This document shows, in pieces, positions 8,208-17,684 of a stretch of 64,000 nucleotides of DNA. Within the stretch, counting starts at the first letter, position 1. Every line of letters begins with the position of its first letter. This stretch comes from Arthrobacter sp. ERGS1:01 (GTDB lineage Bacteria; Actinomycetota; Actinomycetes; Actinomycetales; Micrococcaceae): NCBI RefSeq assembly GCF_001281315.1, contig NZ_CP012477.1:434001-498000 (forward strand). The letters are read 5' to 3'. Made by a program: the position numbers and the translations under genes. The notes beneath the pieces were generated by a model. That model did not search any database and was not told the DNA's origin. It saw only the letters and a program-made list of their open reading frames with translations.

Positions 8208-9397
8208 CGGGTGCCGGGCATGAGCTGCCCTCCGCGGACTTTTACGACTACGAGTCCCTGCTGACCGACGCCGAGGCGGCCAAGCTGGCGCAGCTGCGCG
8301 AATTCCTGGCCGCCGAGGTGGCTCCCTACGCCACCGGCTGGTGGAACGACGCCGAGTTCCCGGCGCACATCCTGCCCAAGATCGCGGCCCTGGAGCTGGC
8401 CGCCCCGGACCGGCGCAGCTTCAGCCACCTGTTCACGGGCCTGGTGGTGGCCGAGATGACCCGCACCGACACCTCCCTGGCCACGTTCTTCCTGGTCCAC
8501 CACGACCTCTTTGTCCAGGCGCTCATCGACTTCGGCTCCGAGGAACAAAAGGCCCGGCTGTTGCCGGACGCCGTATCCCTGCGCACCACGGGCGCCTTTG
8601 CGCTGACCGAGCCCGACCACGGCAGCGACGTGGCCGGCGGCATGGTCACCACGGCCCAAAAAGTCCAGGACGACGACGGCACGCACTGGGTGCTCAACGG
8701 CGCCAAGCGGTGGATCGGCAATGGCACGTTTTGCAACCACATGCTCCTGTGGGCCAAGGACGCCGACACCGGCGAGGTGCGCGGCTTCATCCTTGACGCG
8801 TCCCTGCCGGGAGTCACGCGCAGCAAGATCGAGAACAAGATTGCGCTGCGGACCGTGCAGAACGCGCACATCGTGCTGAGCGACGTGCGTGTCGAGGAAC
8901 GGGACAGGTTTTCCGGCGTCGGCTCCTTCGGCGACACCAACAAACTCCTGCGCCATTCCCGGATCTCCGTCGCCTGGCAGGCCGTGGGGCAGCAACTGGC
9001 GGCCTTCGACGTGGCCCGGGCCTACGCCGTCGAACGCCAACAATTCGGCAAGCCGCTGGCGTCCTTCCAGATGATCCAGGCACAGCTGACCAGGATGCTC
9101 GGCAACGCCAGTTCATCCCTGGCGCTCATGGTGCGGGTGGCCGGGCTGCAGGACCGGGGCGGCGACGGGGACGCCACCATGGCGCAGGTGGCGCTCGCCA
9201 AGGCGCACACCACCGCCGCGATGCGCGAGACCGTCTCGCTGGGCCGGTCAATCCTGGGCGGCAACGGAATCGTCTCCGATTACCGGATGGCCAAGATCTT
9301 CGCCGACGCCGAGGCCATCTACACCTACGAGGGATCGCACGAGATCAACACCCTCATCGCCGGCCGGGCGATCACGGGCGTCTCGGCGATCGTGTAA
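8204..9397 (+). CDS. Acyl-CoA dehydrogenase (glutaryl-CoA dehydrogenase-like)
   Basis: 397 residues, FAD-dependent. The signatures are [15 protein letters not shown] (flavin/substrate loop) and [13 protein letters not shown]. The C-terminal [20 protein letters not shown] contains the probable catalytic base Glu376, at the position used by glutaryl-CoA dehydrogenases. The spacing of these blocks fits that subfamily better than short-chain enzymes, although a glutaryl substrate is unproven. It is translationally coupled to the SDR gene. Downstream lies a long structured repeat rather than another gene. Confidence 0.85.
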   Translation: MTGAGHELPSADFYDYESLLTDAEAAKLAQLREFLAAEVAPYATGWWNDAEFPAHILPKIAALELAAPDRRSFSHLFTGLVVAEMTRTDTSLATFFLVHHDLFVQALIDFGSEEQKARLLPDAVSLRTTGAFALTEPDHGSDVAGGMVTTAQKVQDDDGTHWVLNGAKRWIGNGTFCNHMLLWAKDADTGEVRGFILDASLPGVTRSKIENKIALRTVQNAHIVLSDVRVEERDRFSGVGSFGDTNKLLRHSRISVAWQAVGQQLAAFDVARAYAVERQQFGKPLASFQMIQAQLTRMLGNASSSLALMVRVAGLQDRGGDGDATMAQVALAKAHTTAAMRETVSLGRSILGGNGIVSDYRMAKIFADAEAIYTYEGSHEINTLIAGRAITGVSAIV

Positions 9398-9500
9398 CAG
9401 ACCCAAGCCCGCGACAAAGACCTTGGCCCGCGAGACAGGTGGTGGTCAACGCCTGTCTCGCGGGCCAGGGTCTGCCATGCGGCTGCGGGTCTGTCTCGCG
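9398..9500. repeat. Dispersed hairpin repeat, copy A
   Basis: A 22-bp stem (9418-9439 with 9452-9473, one G-U wobble, 12-base loop) lies inside a weaker outer pair CAGACCC (9398-9404)/GGGTCTG (9487-9493). The loop region and TGTCTCGCGG arms recur in copy B at 58260-58344. The central arm pair GAGACAG/CTGTCTC here is GAAACAG/CTGTTTC there, so pairing is preserved by a compensating change. It follows the acyl-CoA dehydrogenase stop and may act as a bidirectional terminator or be a REP-like element. Confidence 0.65.
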
Positions 9501-9518
9501 GCAGGCCTGGCCGGAAAG

Positions 9519-10325
9519 TTACTTGCGCGGGTCGCGCTCGCCGGCTTCGACGGCGGCGTTGATGCGGTTGCCCTCCACGGGCGCCGGGCAGGTGCCGAAA
9601 TCGGTGAACGCGCTGGGGTAGTTGATGGCCCGGTTGAAGTCGACCACCACGGTGCCGTCGGGGCGCGGCCGGGTCAGCTCCAGCTTGCGCCAGTGCGAGC
9701 TGGTGACGTTGTTGGTGTCATCGAAGAACGTCACGATCAGCGAGCCCAGCTGGCCCTCCTCGGCGGCGAGCCGATAGGTGGTGCCGTCCAGCTCAACGAC
9801 GACGTCGCCCACCGTCACCGCGACACCGGGAACCTCCGGGTTGGCCGTGACGATGTCAACGGTGCGCGGCTCGGCATACCGCTCAAAGGTGCCGGTGAGC
9901 ACGAGCCCCGGGTTGTAGTCGAACGCCGGGACGCCGTGGAATTCGGTCAGCGTGGGGGACTGGGAATCGCGGGTGCGGATCATGTAGCGGTTGGCGCGCA
10001 CACCCAGCTCAACCACAACGGTGCCGTAGCGCACCCATCGCAGCGATTCCTCGTCGGCCAGTTCGGCCGTGATGGTGCCCACCACGGGTTCCCCAGTCGA
10101 GACCAGCGTGACCTGGTCCTCGGCACTGACGGTGAGGGTCGCCGTCGTGCCGTCACTGCGCCACAGGCCGGGCACGCCGTCCAGCGTCTCCGGAGCCGAC
10201 GGCAGCCAGTGGAAGGAGGTCAGTGTCAGCCAGCCGTGCTCGGTGGCCAGTGCCGTGGCGCGGCCGGCGCGGAACCGGTCCCAACGCTCGGTGAGGCGGG
10301 TGAGATCTGCGGTTTGTACAGTCAA
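9519..10325 (-). CDS. DUF1684 family protein
   Basis: 268 residues (MTVQTADLTRLTERWDRFRA). It matches the DUF1684 family: HGWLTLTSFHWLP near the N-terminus, RYMIRTRDSQSPTLTEFHG in the middle, and VDFNRAINYPSAFTDFGTCP at the end. That last motif (NPP/NYPSAF..F.TCP) is the family's most conserved block. No enzymatic function is established for the family, and I see no signal peptide. Monocistronic. Confidence 0.85.
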   Translation of the reverse strand: MTVQTADLTRLTERWDRFRAGRATALATEHGWLTLTSFHWLPSAPETLDGVPGLWRSDGTTATLTVSAEDQVTLVSTGEPVVGTITAELADEESLRWVRYGTVVVELGVRANRYMIRTRDSQSPTLTEFHGVPAFDYNPGLVLTGTFERYAEPRTVDIVTANPEVPGVAVTVGDVVVELDGTTYRLAAEEGQLGSLIVTFFDDTNNVTSSHWRKLELTRPRPDGTVVVDFNRAINYPSAFTDFGTCPAPVEGNRINAAVEAGERDPRK

Positions 10326-10580
10326 CGGTGCTCCTAAAATGCCCTGCGGGTGTGCGGCTCAAGCCACTGTAGGCACAACGGGCGGGCACCTGCGGGTATT
10401 CCGGCGACGGCGGTCACTGGACGGTAGCGTTCCGCCGCAGCTCGGAGCGCAGATAACGAAGCTGCCAAGATTTCCAGAATCCCACACACCGGTATCCGTT
10501 CGGGGTAGCTTGCAGGTGTACCGGAACGCGGGGACGCGCCCGCCGCATGGCGCGGGGCGAAGACTTTTGGGGGTCCAACG

Positions 10581-11039
10581 ATGGCGTATCGCAAACCAGC
10601 ATCACCCGTGGCTCGGCGGCTCCCCGTCGCCTGTGCCATCCTGGCCTTTACCGGCATCGTCCTCTTGCAGTTCGATCCCACGGATCAACCGGGGCACTGG
10701 TGGGTGCCCGGGTTCACGGCATCAATAATCTTTGCCCTGGCAACCCCCGTCGCCTTCACCGTGCTGGTCGCGGGGCGGGTGCAGAAGCCAAACCGCGATA
10801 TGCGGTGGCTCATCGCAATCACGGCCCTGCTGGCTGTTCTCTCCGTCGCCGCGAGTTCGCAGATGCTGTCATACGGGAGCAGATACGGCGCCTCCGGTGA
10901 TATCGGCGGCACCGCCATGTGGCTCCTGTCGACTGTCGGCTTGCTCGCGGTGGCGCTTGTGACGACGACGTACCTGCCCAAGTCCTCGCCACCATCCGAG
11001 CCACAACAGGAAAGCCCGGACGGGCCGCAATCGCCCTAA
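10581..11039 (+). CDS. Small integral membrane protein of unknown function
   Basis: 152 residues (MAYRKPASPVARRLPVACAI) with four predicted membrane segments: VACAILAFTGIVLLQF, GFTASIIFALATPVAFTVLV, LIAITALLAVLSVAASS, and AMWLLSTVGLLAVALVTTTY. A charged Pro/Ser/Gln tail (SSPPSEPQQESPDGPQSP) follows. No family recognised. The 255 bases before it contain no other credible gene. Confidence 0.6.
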   Translation: MAYRKPASPVARRLPVACAILAFTGIVLLQFDPTDQPGHWWVPGFTASIIFALATPVAFTVLVAGRVQKPNRDMRWLIAITALLAVLSVAASSQMLSYGSRYGASGDIGGTAMWLLSTVGLLAVALVTTTYLPKSSPPSEPQQESPDGPQSP

Positions 11040-11087
11040 AACCCCTCACAAGAATGAACCGCCGGGAACTGGTGAAAGAATGGCGGG

Positions 11088-11666
11088 ATGGCAAGTAATA
11101 CCGAAATGAACAAGGACATGGCCCGCTTCGAGCTGGGCACCGTGACGGCCCTGGACGGCGATCGCGCGCAGTTGACGCTGACGCGGGATTACGAGGCGCC
11201 CATGGAGCAGATCTGGGCCATGCTGACGGATCCGGAACAAACCCAAAAGTGGTGGTGCAAGGTCCGCGGCCAGGCCCGCACGGGCTCCTCCTTCGACCTG
11301 AAATGGCTCAACGTCAAGGACGAGGGCCACGGCATCGAGACCGACTGGTGGAACGGGCGCGTGGTCAATGCCGAAGAACCGCACGTCCTGGAGGTCAGCA
11401 ACTCCATGCACGGCACCATCCGGGTGGAGCTGTCAGCGCACGGCACGGGCACCACGCTGACGTTCACGAACATCATTTCCGTCCCCGACGAGGTGGTGTT
11501 GATGTCGCTGGCCGGCTGGCATGTGCACCTGGACCACCTGCAGGAGGCGCTGGAGGGCAAAAGCGTCGACTGGCCGCACTGGTGGGACGACTTCTACCCG
11601 TGCTGGGAACAAATCCACGCCGCCTACGCCGCCGTGCACGGCCAGGGGCGCCCCGACACTATTTGA
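11088..11666 (+). CDS. SRPBCC/AHSA1 domain protein
   Basis: 192 residues. After a short polar N-terminus the SRPBCC fold runs RAQLTLTRDYEAPMEQIWAM, LTDPEQTQKWWC, then TLTFTNIISVPDEVVLMSLA and a C-terminal helix WHVHLDHLQEAL. The DPEQTQKWW motif is characteristic of AHSA1-like proteins. It is unlike the SRPBCC fragment at the left edge outside the fold. Ligand unknown. It precedes ppc by 129 bases in the same orientation but probably has a separate promoter. Confidence 0.8.
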   Translation: MASNTEMNKDMARFELGTVTALDGDRAQLTLTRDYEAPMEQIWAMLTDPEQTQKWWCKVRGQARTGSSFDLKWLNVKDEGHGIETDWWNGRVVNAEEPHVLEVSNSMHGTIRVELSAHGTGTTLTFTNIISVPDEVVLMSLAGWHVHLDHLQEALEGKSVDWPHWWDDFYPCWEQIHAAYAAVHGQGRPDTI

Positions 11667-11680
11667 GACGGATTGGCCCG

Positions 11681-11696
11681 TGTGAGCGCCCGCACA
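11681..11696. promoter_or_regulatory. CRP/GlxR-like half-consensus site upstream of ppc
   Basis: TGTGAGCGCCCGCACA matches the actinobacterial CRP/GlxR consensus TGTGA-N6-TCACA in nine of ten defined positions. It lies about 100 bases upstream of the ppc start, a plausible regulatory distance. A single imperfect site is weak evidence. Confidence 0.3.
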
Positions 11697-11795
11697 GTAG
11701 GATCCAAACGGCCCTGTTTCCGGGCCCCACCGTATTCAGCGCCGCATACGAGCACCTTAGAAGCACGACCGTACAGACCGTAAGGACGCTGACTC

Positions 11796-14615
11796 ATGAG
11801 CTCAGAACTGCATCCAGACCCCCAGGGCACCTTCGCCGATCCCGCCGAGGACTCCGATCTTCGCCGCGACGTGCGCCGCGTCAGCACGCTGTTGGGTGAA
11901 TCCCTGGTCCGCCAGCACGGCCCGGACCTGCTGGCCATGGTGGAACAGGTGCGCCTGCTGACCAAGGAATCCAAGGAAGCGGCCCGCGGCGAGACCGGCA
12001 CCGGCCCGTGGAGTGCCAACGACGTCGCCGAACAGGTCCGCGAGGTCCTCTCCTCCCTGCCGCTTGAGCAGGCCACCGATCTGGTCCGTGCCTTCGCGTT
12101 CTACTTCCACCTGGCCAACGCCGCCGAACAGGTGCACCGCGTCCGTAGCCTGCGCTCGCGGCCCGAGCAGGACGGCTGGCTGGCCAAGGCCGTCACCGAA
12201 ATCGCCGAAAAGGCCGGCTCCGAAGCCCTGCAAAAGGTCGTCAACGAACTCGACGTGCGCCCCATCTTCACCGCGCACCCCACCGAGGCCTCGCGCCGCT
12301 CCGTGCTGGACAAGATCCGCAAGCTTTCGGACATCCTGGCCACGCCATCGGATGAGGGCAGCACCGCCCGCAGCCGGCAGGACCGCAAGCTGGCCGAAAT
12401 CATCGACCAGATGTGGCAGACCGACGAGCTGCGCAAGGTCCGTCCCACGCCCATGGACGAGGCCCGCAACGCCATCTACTACCTGAACAACATCCTCACG
12501 GACGCCATGCCCGAGGTGCTCACCGAGCTCACCGACCTCCTGGCCGTCCACGACGTGAAGCTGCCGGCGGATGCCGCACCGCTGCGCTTCGGCTCCTGGA
12601 TCGGTGGCGACCGCGACGGCAACCCGAACGTCACCTCCGACGTCACCCGCGAGGTGCTGGTGCTGCAAAACGCGAACGCCGTGAAGAACAGCATCGCGCT
12701 CATCGACGAACTCCTGACGGTCCTCTCCAACTCCAGCTCCCTCTATGGTGCGGACAAGGAACTGACCGACTCCATCGCCGTCGACCTGGCCAAGCTGCCC
12801 GGAATCGATCCGCGCGTGCTGGAGCTGAACGCCGAGGAACCGTACCGGCTGAAGCTGACCTGCATCAAGGCAAAGCTGCTGAACACGCGCAAGCGCGTTG
12901 GCGCCGACGGCTACCACGAGCCCGGCCGCGACTACGCCAACACCGCCGAGCTCATCGCCGACCTGGAACTGCTGGAAACATCGCTGCGCAACAACTCGGC
13001 CGCCCTGGTGGCCGACGGCGCCCTGGCCTCCGTGCGCCGCGCGATCGCCTCCTTCGGCCTGCACCTGGCCACCCTGGACATCCGCGAGCACGCCGACCAC
13101 CACCACGACGCCGTCGGCCAGCTCATCGACCGCGTCGGTGAGCTCGGCAAGCCCTATGCGGACCTGGAGCGGGACGAGCGCATGCGCGTGCTCAGCGCCG
13201 AACTGGCCAGCCACCGCCCGCTGTCCGGCCACCCGATCAAGCTCGACGGCATCGCCGACGGCACCTACGACGTCTTCCGCGTGGTGCGCCGGGCCCTGCA
13301 CACCTACGGCCCCGACGTCGTCGAAACCTACATCATCTCGATGACCCGCGGTGCCGACGACGTCCTGGCCCCGGCCGTGCTGGCCCGCGAGGCCGGGTTG
13401 GTCCAGCTCACGGGCGAGAACCGCTACGCAAAGATTGGCTTCGCCCCGCTGCTGGAAACCGTGGACGAGCTGCGCGCCTCCGCCGAGATCGTGGACCAAC
13501 TGCTTTCCGACCCGTCCTACCGGGAACTGGTGCGCCTGCGCGGCAACGTCCAGGAAATCATGCTCGGCTACTCGGACTCCAACAAGGAATCCGGCGTCAT
13601 GACCAGCCAGTGGGAAATCCACAAGACCCAGCGCAAGCTGCGCGACGTGGCACTCAAGCACGGCGTGAACGTGCGCATGTTCCACGGCCGCGGCGGCTCC
13701 GTGGGCCGCGGTGGCGGACCCACCTACGACGCCATCATGGCCCAGCCCAACGGCGTCCTCGAAGGTGCCATCAAGTTCACCGAACAGGGCGAGGTCATCT
13801 CCGACAAGTACTCGCTGCCCGAGCTGGCGCGCGAGAACCTGGAACTGTCACTGGCCGCCGTCATGCAGGGTTCGGCCCTGCATCAGGCGCCGCGCCACTC
13901 CGAGGACGACCTGGTCCGCTTCGGTGAGGTCATGGAGACCATCTCCGACGCCGCCTTTGGCACGTACCGGACGCTCATCGACCACGATGACCTGCCCGCC
14001 TACTTCCTGGCCTCCACCCCCGTGGAACAGCTGGGCAGCCTGAACATCGGCTCCCGCCCGTCCAAGCGGCCCGACTCCGGCTCCGGCCTGGGCGGCCTGC
14101 GCGCCATCCCGTGGGTGTTTGGCTGGACCCAGTCGCGGCAAATCGTGCCCGGCTGGTTCGGCGTGGGCTCGGGCCTGAAGGCCGCCCGCGAGGCCGGCCG
14201 CGGCGAGGAACTGAAGGAAATGCTGGCCAACTGGCACTTCTTCTCCTCCACCATTTCCAACGTGGAAATGACGCTCGCCAAGACTGACATGGACATCGCC
14301 GCCCACTACGTGCGCACCCTGGTGCCGGAACCGCTCCAGCACCTGTTCGCCGCCATCCGTGCCGAATACGAGCTCACGGTTGCCGAAGTGCAGAACCTGA
14401 CGGGCGAGGTGGAGCTGCTGGACAAGCAGCCGCTGCTCAAGCGCTCCCTGAACGTCCGCGACCAGTACCTGGACCCGATCTCCTACCTTCAGGTGGAACT
14501 GCTGCGCCGCGTCCGCGAGGCCGACATCTCCCAGAGCGAAGTGGACGAGCGCCTGCAACGCGCCATGCTCATCACGATCAACGGCGTGGCCGCCGGCCTG
14601 CGCAACACGGGGTAG
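11796..14615 (+). CDS. ppc: Phosphoenolpyruvate carboxylase
   Basis: 939 residues, normal for bacterial Ppc. The enzyme carboxylates phosphoenolpyruvate with bicarbonate to oxaloacetate, refilling the TCA cycle in the cytoplasm. Key motifs are [10 protein letters not shown] with catalytic His161, [15 protein letters not shown] (PEP binding), [24 protein letters not shown] (the mobile glycine loop) and [13 protein letters not shown]. The C-terminus ends with the invariant NTG. In this window it offers the anaplerotic step that growth on C1 or C2 substrates would need. A 102-base inverted-repeat element follows directly. Confidence 0.97.
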   Translation: MSSELHPDPQGTFADPAEDSDLRRDVRRVSTLLGESLVRQHGPDLLAMVEQVRLLTKESKEAARGETGTGPWSANDVAEQVREVLSSLPLEQATDLVRAFAFYFHLANAAEQVHRVRSLRSRPEQDGWLAKAVTEIAEKAGSEALQKVVNELDVRPIFTAHPTEASRRSVLDKIRKLSDILATPSDEGSTARSRQDRKLAEIIDQMWQTDELRKVRPTPMDEARNAIYYLNNILTDAMPEVLTELTDLLAVHDVKLPADAAPLRFGSWIGGDRDGNPNVTSDVTREVLVLQNANAVKNSIALIDELLTVLSNSSSLYGADKELTDSIAVDLAKLPGIDPRVLELNAEEPYRLKLTCIKAKLLNTRKRVGADGYHEPGRDYANTAELIADLELLETSLRNNSAALVADGALASVRRAIASFGLHLATLDIREHADHHHDAVGQLIDRVGELGKPYADLERDERMRVLSAELASHRPLSGHPIKLDGIADGTYDVFRVVRRALHTYGPDVVETYIISMTRGADDVLAPAVLAREAGLVQLTGENRYAKIGFAPLLETVDELRASAEIVDQLLSDPSYRELVRLRGNVQEIMLGYSDSNKESGVMTSQWEIHKTQRKLRDVALKHGVNVRMFHGRGGSVGRGGGPTYDAIMAQPNGVLEGAIKFTEQGEVISDKYSLPELARENLELSLAAVMQGSALHQAPRHSEDDLVRFGEVMETISDAAFGTYRTLIDHDDLPAYFLASTPVEQLGSLNIGSRPSKRPDSGSGLGGLRAIPWVFGWTQSRQIVPGWFGVGSGLKAAREAGRGEELKEMLANWHFFSSTISNVEMTLAKTDMDIAAHYVRTLVPEPLQHLFAAIRAEYELTVAEVQNLTGEVELLDKQPLLKRSLNVRDQYLDPISYLQVELLRRVREADISQSEVDERLQRAMLITINGVAAGLRNTG

Positions 14616-14621
14616 TCCCTG

Positions 14622-14723
14622 CGACGGAGGGACCGGCATGCCCTCGGCTGCTTTCCGATCCTCGGCCGCGGGCGGCCTCCGGTCTCCCTGACGCAGCCTA
14701 CGGGCAAACCAGTCCCTCCGTCG
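14622..14723. repeat. Inverted-repeat element downstream of ppc
   Basis: CGACGGAGGGAC (14622-14633) pairs perfectly with GTCCCTCCGTCG (14712-14723). The ~78 bases between them are GC-rich with smaller internal stems. It starts seven bases after the ppc stop and ends 36 bases before the next gene. There is no T-run, so it is either a transcript-end structure or a small REP/MITE-like element. Confidence 0.5.
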
Positions 14724-14759
14724 GTGCTTGTGGGGACCCATGTCGTTTAAGCTGGGTCA

Positions 14760-15065
14760 ATGCCTTCCTTCCGTGCCACGCTGCAAATCACCGGCCTGCG
14801 CCCCGGCCACGCCCCCGAAGAGGTCATGGACATGGCCGTGGCGGTGCTCGGCTCCGCCCATGTAGTGGAGGCGAACCAGCTCGACGTCGTCGCCGGCGTC
14901 CCGCGGATCACCGTGCGTTTCATGGTGGAGGCCAGCGAGTACGACGCCGAGGACCGGCAGGCGCGCGACGCCGCAGCCGCGCTGCAACACGGCGTCAACG
15001 CCGTAGCCACCACGGGCGCCCTGCGAGCCTTCCGCCGCTCGGCCGGCAAGTGGCTCGCGCTCTAA
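14760..15065 (+). CDS. Conserved small protein of unknown function
   Basis: 101 residues (MPSFRATLQITGLRPGHAPE). It has alternating hydrophobic strands (RATLQITGL, PRITVRFMVEA) and helices (EEVMDMAVAVLGSAH, DRQARDAAAALQHGVNAVA), so a small alpha/beta fold of the ferredoxin-like type is likely. It is cytoplasmic, with no cysteines or membrane segment. I do not recognise a family. The intervals on both sides suggest it is monocistronic. Confidence 0.6.
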   Translation: MPSFRATLQITGLRPGHAPEEVMDMAVAVLGSAHVVEANQLDVVAGVPRITVRFMVEASEYDAEDRQARDAAAALQHGVNAVATTGALRAFRRSAGKWLAL

Positions 15066-15184
15066 CGCGGCGACCCACCGCAATTCTTGGTCCTGGCTCC
15101 CTCGGCCACGGCGAGTGCGCAGCTGATGTCGCTTTCCGCGACCGATAACCGCATTATGTGCGCACTCACGAAGCCTCATGCAGA

Positions 15185-15200
15185 TGTGATGCGGATCACA
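15185..15200. promoter_or_regulatory. CRP/GlxR-type palindrome upstream of the asp23 operon
   Basis: TGTGATGCGGATCACA is a perfect TGTGA-N6-TCACA match to the CRP-family site, 111 bases before the TTG start of the Asp23 gene. In actinobacteria this sequence is bound by cAMP-responsive GlxR/Crp. Its position suggests activation or repression of the stress operon by carbon status. Confidence 0.55.
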
Positions 15201-15310
15201 GTGAATTGACCGTGACGTTATTACTCCCCGGTACGCCTTATCTGTGAAGGCGCCAAACGGCACCAAGCGCACAGCAGCATGATGCGCATCGACTATTGGG
15301 AGTGATTGTC

Positions 15311-15847
15311 TTGACTACACAGCCTCAGGGAAAGACCCCGGCAACAGTACAGCAGGCCGGCACCAACAAGCCCGCAGCAAACACCACGGCCACGAGCCGC
15401 GGCACCACCACGGTGGCCGACGCAGTCGTCGCCAAGGTTGCCGGCATCGCCGCCCAGGACATCGCCGGCGTCTACGCCCTTGGCGGCGGCGCAGCCCGTG
15501 CCTTGGGCACGCTGCGCGAAGCCGTGGGGCAGAAGGACCTCACCCAGGGCGTCAGCGTCGAAGTGGGCCAGACCCAGGTGGCCGTTGACGTGACCCTCGT
15601 GGTGGAATACCCGCACCCGCTCCAAAAGGTTGCCGACGACGTCCGTGACGCCATCTACGCCGCCGTCGAGGACGTCGTGGGCATGGAAGTGACCGAGGTC
15701 AACGTCTCCATCACCGACATCCACATCTCCGGCGACGACAGCGACGACAAGCACTCCGACGACCGTCGCGGCGACGACAGCCGCGTTGACACCCGGAACG
15801 CCGATAACGCCGGGGAGCCCCGCGTGCGGGAAGCCCGCGTCTCATGA
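15311..15847 (+). CDS. Asp23/Gls24 family envelope stress response protein
   Basis: 178 residues if TTG 15311 is used (MTTQPQGKTPATVQQAGTNK). That start has a GGGAG ribosome site eight bases upstream; the next TTG at 15296 overlaps that site. The Asp23 domain covers residues ~35-140 (TTVADAVVAKVAGIAAQDIA, VYALGGGAARALGTLREAVG, VAVDVTLVVEYPHPLQKVAD, VEDVVGMEVTEVNVSITDIH). An acidic/basic tail DDSDDKHSDDRRGDD follows. Asp23 proteins coat the inner face of the membrane through AmaP-type anchors, and an anchor gene lies in the same operon. It overlaps the next gene by ATGA. Confidence 0.9.
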   Translation: MTTQPQGKTPATVQQAGTNKPAANTTATSRGTTTVADAVVAKVAGIAAQDIAGVYALGGGAARALGTLREAVGQKDLTQGVSVEVGQTQVAVDVTLVVEYPHPLQKVADDVRDAIYAAVEDVVGMEVTEVNVSITDIHISGDDSDDKHSDDRRGDDSRVDTRNADNAGEPRVREARVS

Positions 15848-16035
15848 GTTCGGCCACCGTGGGCGTTGCCGTAGGCGCCGTCCTGGCGATCTCGGCCGTG
15901 GCGTTCGGATTCTGGGCCATGCTCCTGGTGGCGCTGTTCATGGCCGTTGGCGCCGTCGTCGGACGGGTCGTGGAGGGCCGGCTGGATTTGCGCGGCGTCC
16001 TCGATGCCCTGCGCGGCAAACGGACCTCGTCATGA
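15844..16035 (+). CDS. DUF2273-like small membrane protein
   Basis: 63 residues. Two back-to-back hydrophobic segments (VGVAVGAVLAISAVAFGFWA and MLLVALFMAVGAVVGRVVEG) are followed by a basic amphipathic end DLRGVLDALRGKR. Small proteins of this build (DUF2273) are regularly found between Asp23 and AmaP genes. ATGA overlaps on both sides show tight translational coupling. Probably part of the membrane-anchored Asp23 assembly. Confidence 0.75.
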   Translation: MSSATVGVAVGAVLAISAVAFGFWAMLLVALFMAVGAVVGRVVEGRLDLRGVLDALRGKRTSS

Positions 16036-16415
16036 GCGCCGGCACGCTGGAAGCAACGCGTGCCGGGCACACCTCAATCTCCGCCGGAACCATGACGCGC
16101 CTGGCCGCAGCGATTGCGGCGGACGCGTTCAAGGTGCCGTTGCGGGACGTTCGCGCCGGTGTCCGGGACGGGCAGGGACAACTTAGCGTCTCGCTCGCCC
16201 TGGCACTGGCCATTACGCCCTTTTCGGAAATTGCCCGCACACCGCGGGATCCCGATAACAACCGAAACCCCGGCGTCGGCACCGTGTTCCAGCGTGCCGA
16301 CGCCGCCAGGGCGGTCATTGCCCGGCGCATGCAAGAGCTGGCCGGAAGCAGCGTGGGGCGGGTGGACATCCGCTTTACCGGGGTCCAGATGGAAAGCAGG
16401 GAGAGGGTCCAATGA
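16032..16415 (+). CDS. Second Asp23-like protein
   Basis: 127 residues from ATG 16032 (MSAGTLEATRAGHTSISAGT), which overlaps the preceding stop by four bases. Upstream frame content is unlike protein. A core resembling Asp23 is visible: TMTRLAAAIAADAFKVPLRD, GQGQLSVSLALALAI, AARAVIARRMQELAGSSVGR, VDIRFTGVQ. The middle (PRDPDNNRNPGVGTVFQRAD) is an insertion relative to the first copy. No transmembrane segment. I infer that it interacts with the operon's membrane partners. Confidence 0.7.
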   Translation: MSAGTLEATRAGHTSISAGTMTRLAAAIAADAFKVPLRDVRAGVRDGQGQLSVSLALALAITPFSEIARTPRDPDNNRNPGVGTVFQRADAARAVIARRMQELAGSSVGRVDIRFTGVQMESRERVQ

Positions 16416-16993
16416 GCCAGACATCATTCATTCGACGCACGGGCCGCCGGGAGACGCACTCGTCGCGCGCGGCACTGTCCGTAGTGAGCGCCGCCGTGAT
16501 GCTGGCCGCAGTGCTGTGGCTGGTCCTCGAGCTGGTGCTTTCCCTGACGGGCAACACCGCGCTGCTGATCTCCCCAACGGAGCTCCTGTCGAGGCTGGCG
16601 TCCTTGGGAACTGCGACCATTCCCGCGGCCTTGATCGCCGCCGGCGTGGTGCTAGCGCTGATCGGGGCGGCCTATGTCCTGGCCGCAATCCTGCCCGGCA
16701 CCAAGCCGCGGCACATTATCGAGAACCAGCGTGCCGCCGTCGTGGTGGAGCGTGACGTGCTGGCATCGGCGGTGGCCCGGACGGCCCGCACCGCGGCGCA
16801 ACTGGCGCCCGAACAAGTCACCGCAAGCGTGGGACACCGGGACGTCCAGGTGCGGGTCCACCCCACCTCGGGCAAGGCCGTGGACCAGCTGGCCGTCCAG
16901 GAGGCGGTGGACCGGGAAGTCTCCGGCTATGCCCTGGCGCGGGCGTTGAAGGTAACCGTCGTGGTTGCCCGGCAAGGGGCGGTGGGGGTATGA
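16412..16993 (+). CDS. DUF6286-like membrane protein of the Asp23 operon
   Basis: 193 residues. Two membrane helices (AALSVVSAAVMLAAVLWLVL and ATIPAALIAAGVVLALIGAA) flank a short external loop. A soluble C-terminal domain follows (VERDVLASAVARTARTAAQL, VQVRVHPTSGKAVDQLAVQE) that has the alpha/beta rhythm of Asp23. This is the layout of actinobacterial DUF6286 proteins. Coupled by ATGA to both neighbours. Likely a membrane partner of the soluble Asp23 proteins. Confidence 0.7.
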   Translation: MSQTSFIRRTGRRETHSSRAALSVVSAAVMLAAVLWLVLELVLSLTGNTALLISPTELLSRLASLGTATIPAALIAAGVVLALIGAAYVLAAILPGTKPRHIIENQRAAVVVERDVLASAVARTARTAAQLAPEQVTASVGHRDVQVRVHPTSGKAVDQLAVQEAVDREVSGYALARALKVTVVVARQGAVGV

Positions 16994-17622
16994 ACGGCAC
17001 CCGTCGCGGACTGAACCGCACACTGTTGGGGGTATTCGGACTGGTCCTGATCGGCCTGGGAGGGCTCGCAGTGCTGGCCGGCAGCAACCAGGACTTTGCG
17101 AAGTCCTGGACCCGCAACGGTACAGAGCTGTGGGCCAGCATCCAGCAACAGCTGGCGGCGGCCAGGATTCCCGGCCAAGGCTACAGCTGGTGGACCGTCG
17201 CGGTCCTGGGATTGGCCCTGGTGGCCGCCATCCTGCTGGTGTGCTGGATCGCCTCCCAGGGCGGCGGGCGCACCAACCAGCTTGCCCGGCACGACGGCGA
17301 CCCCGGCACCAGCACTGCCGGCACCACCACTGCCGGCACCACCACGGTGGAAACCGCCGTCGCCGGCCAGGCCATCAAGGCGGCCCTGGCCGGCAACTCG
17401 CAAGTACTCGCAACCACCGTCCAGTCGTGGCGGGTCAGGGGCGGGAACGGCCTCAAGATCAGCCTGCAAGCCCGCAAGGGCGCCTCACCCCGGGAGCTGA
17501 CGGCGGTGCTCGACGACCTTGTCGAGGGCCTGGACGTCCTGCTGGGTGAGGAAATCCCCGTGCTGATCCGCATCAGGGCCGGCACCCGGACCAGGTTCGC
17601 CCGCACCGAACGCGTGGCATGA
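16990..17622 (+). CDS. AmaP-like alkaline-shock membrane anchor protein
   Basis: 210 residues. Two membrane helices (LLGVFGLVLIGLGGLAVLAG and WWTVAVLGLALVAAILLVCW) are separated by a ~45-residue extracytoplasmic loop, followed by a Gly/Thr-rich linker (STAGTTTAGTTTVE). The cytoplasmic C-terminal domain (KAALAGNSQVLATTVQSWRV, LKISLQARKGASPRELTAVL) is Asp23-like. This matches AmaP, which tethers Asp23 to the membrane. It is the last ATGA-coupled member of the first half of the operon. Confidence 0.75.
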   Translation: MNGTRRGLNRTLLGVFGLVLIGLGGLAVLAGSNQDFAKSWTRNGTELWASIQQQLAAARIPGQGYSWWTVAVLGLALVAAILLVCWIASQGGGRTNQLARHDGDPGTSTAGTTTAGTTTVETAVAGQAIKAALAGNSQVLATTVQSWRVRGGNGLKISLQARKGASPRELTAVLDDLVEGLDVLLGEEIPVLIRIRAGTRTRFARTERVA

Positions 17623-17684
17623 CCGCCGCGGAACCACTGCGAAAAGCTGTGAACACAACCAACTGTAAAACCAAGGAGAACGTC

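Noticed and set aside
10334..10681. Minus-strand frame in the gap before the small membrane protein
   Set aside because: No ribosome site or recognisable sequence, and it overlaps the start of the better-supported plus-strand gene.
11802..13685. Long antisense frame opposite ppc
   Set aside because: It is a His/Gln/Val-rich shadow of a strongly conserved gene, with no start signal or family match.
15206..15240. Possible ECF-type or housekeeping promoter before asp23 (TTGACC and nearby)
   Set aside because: I could not find a matching -10 element at proper spacing, nor a repeat of the motif before other genes in the window.
14757..15272. Antisense frame covering the small gene after ppc
   Set aside because: The plus-strand frame has the better codon pattern and strand/helix periodicity. 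The antisense product has no recognisable content.
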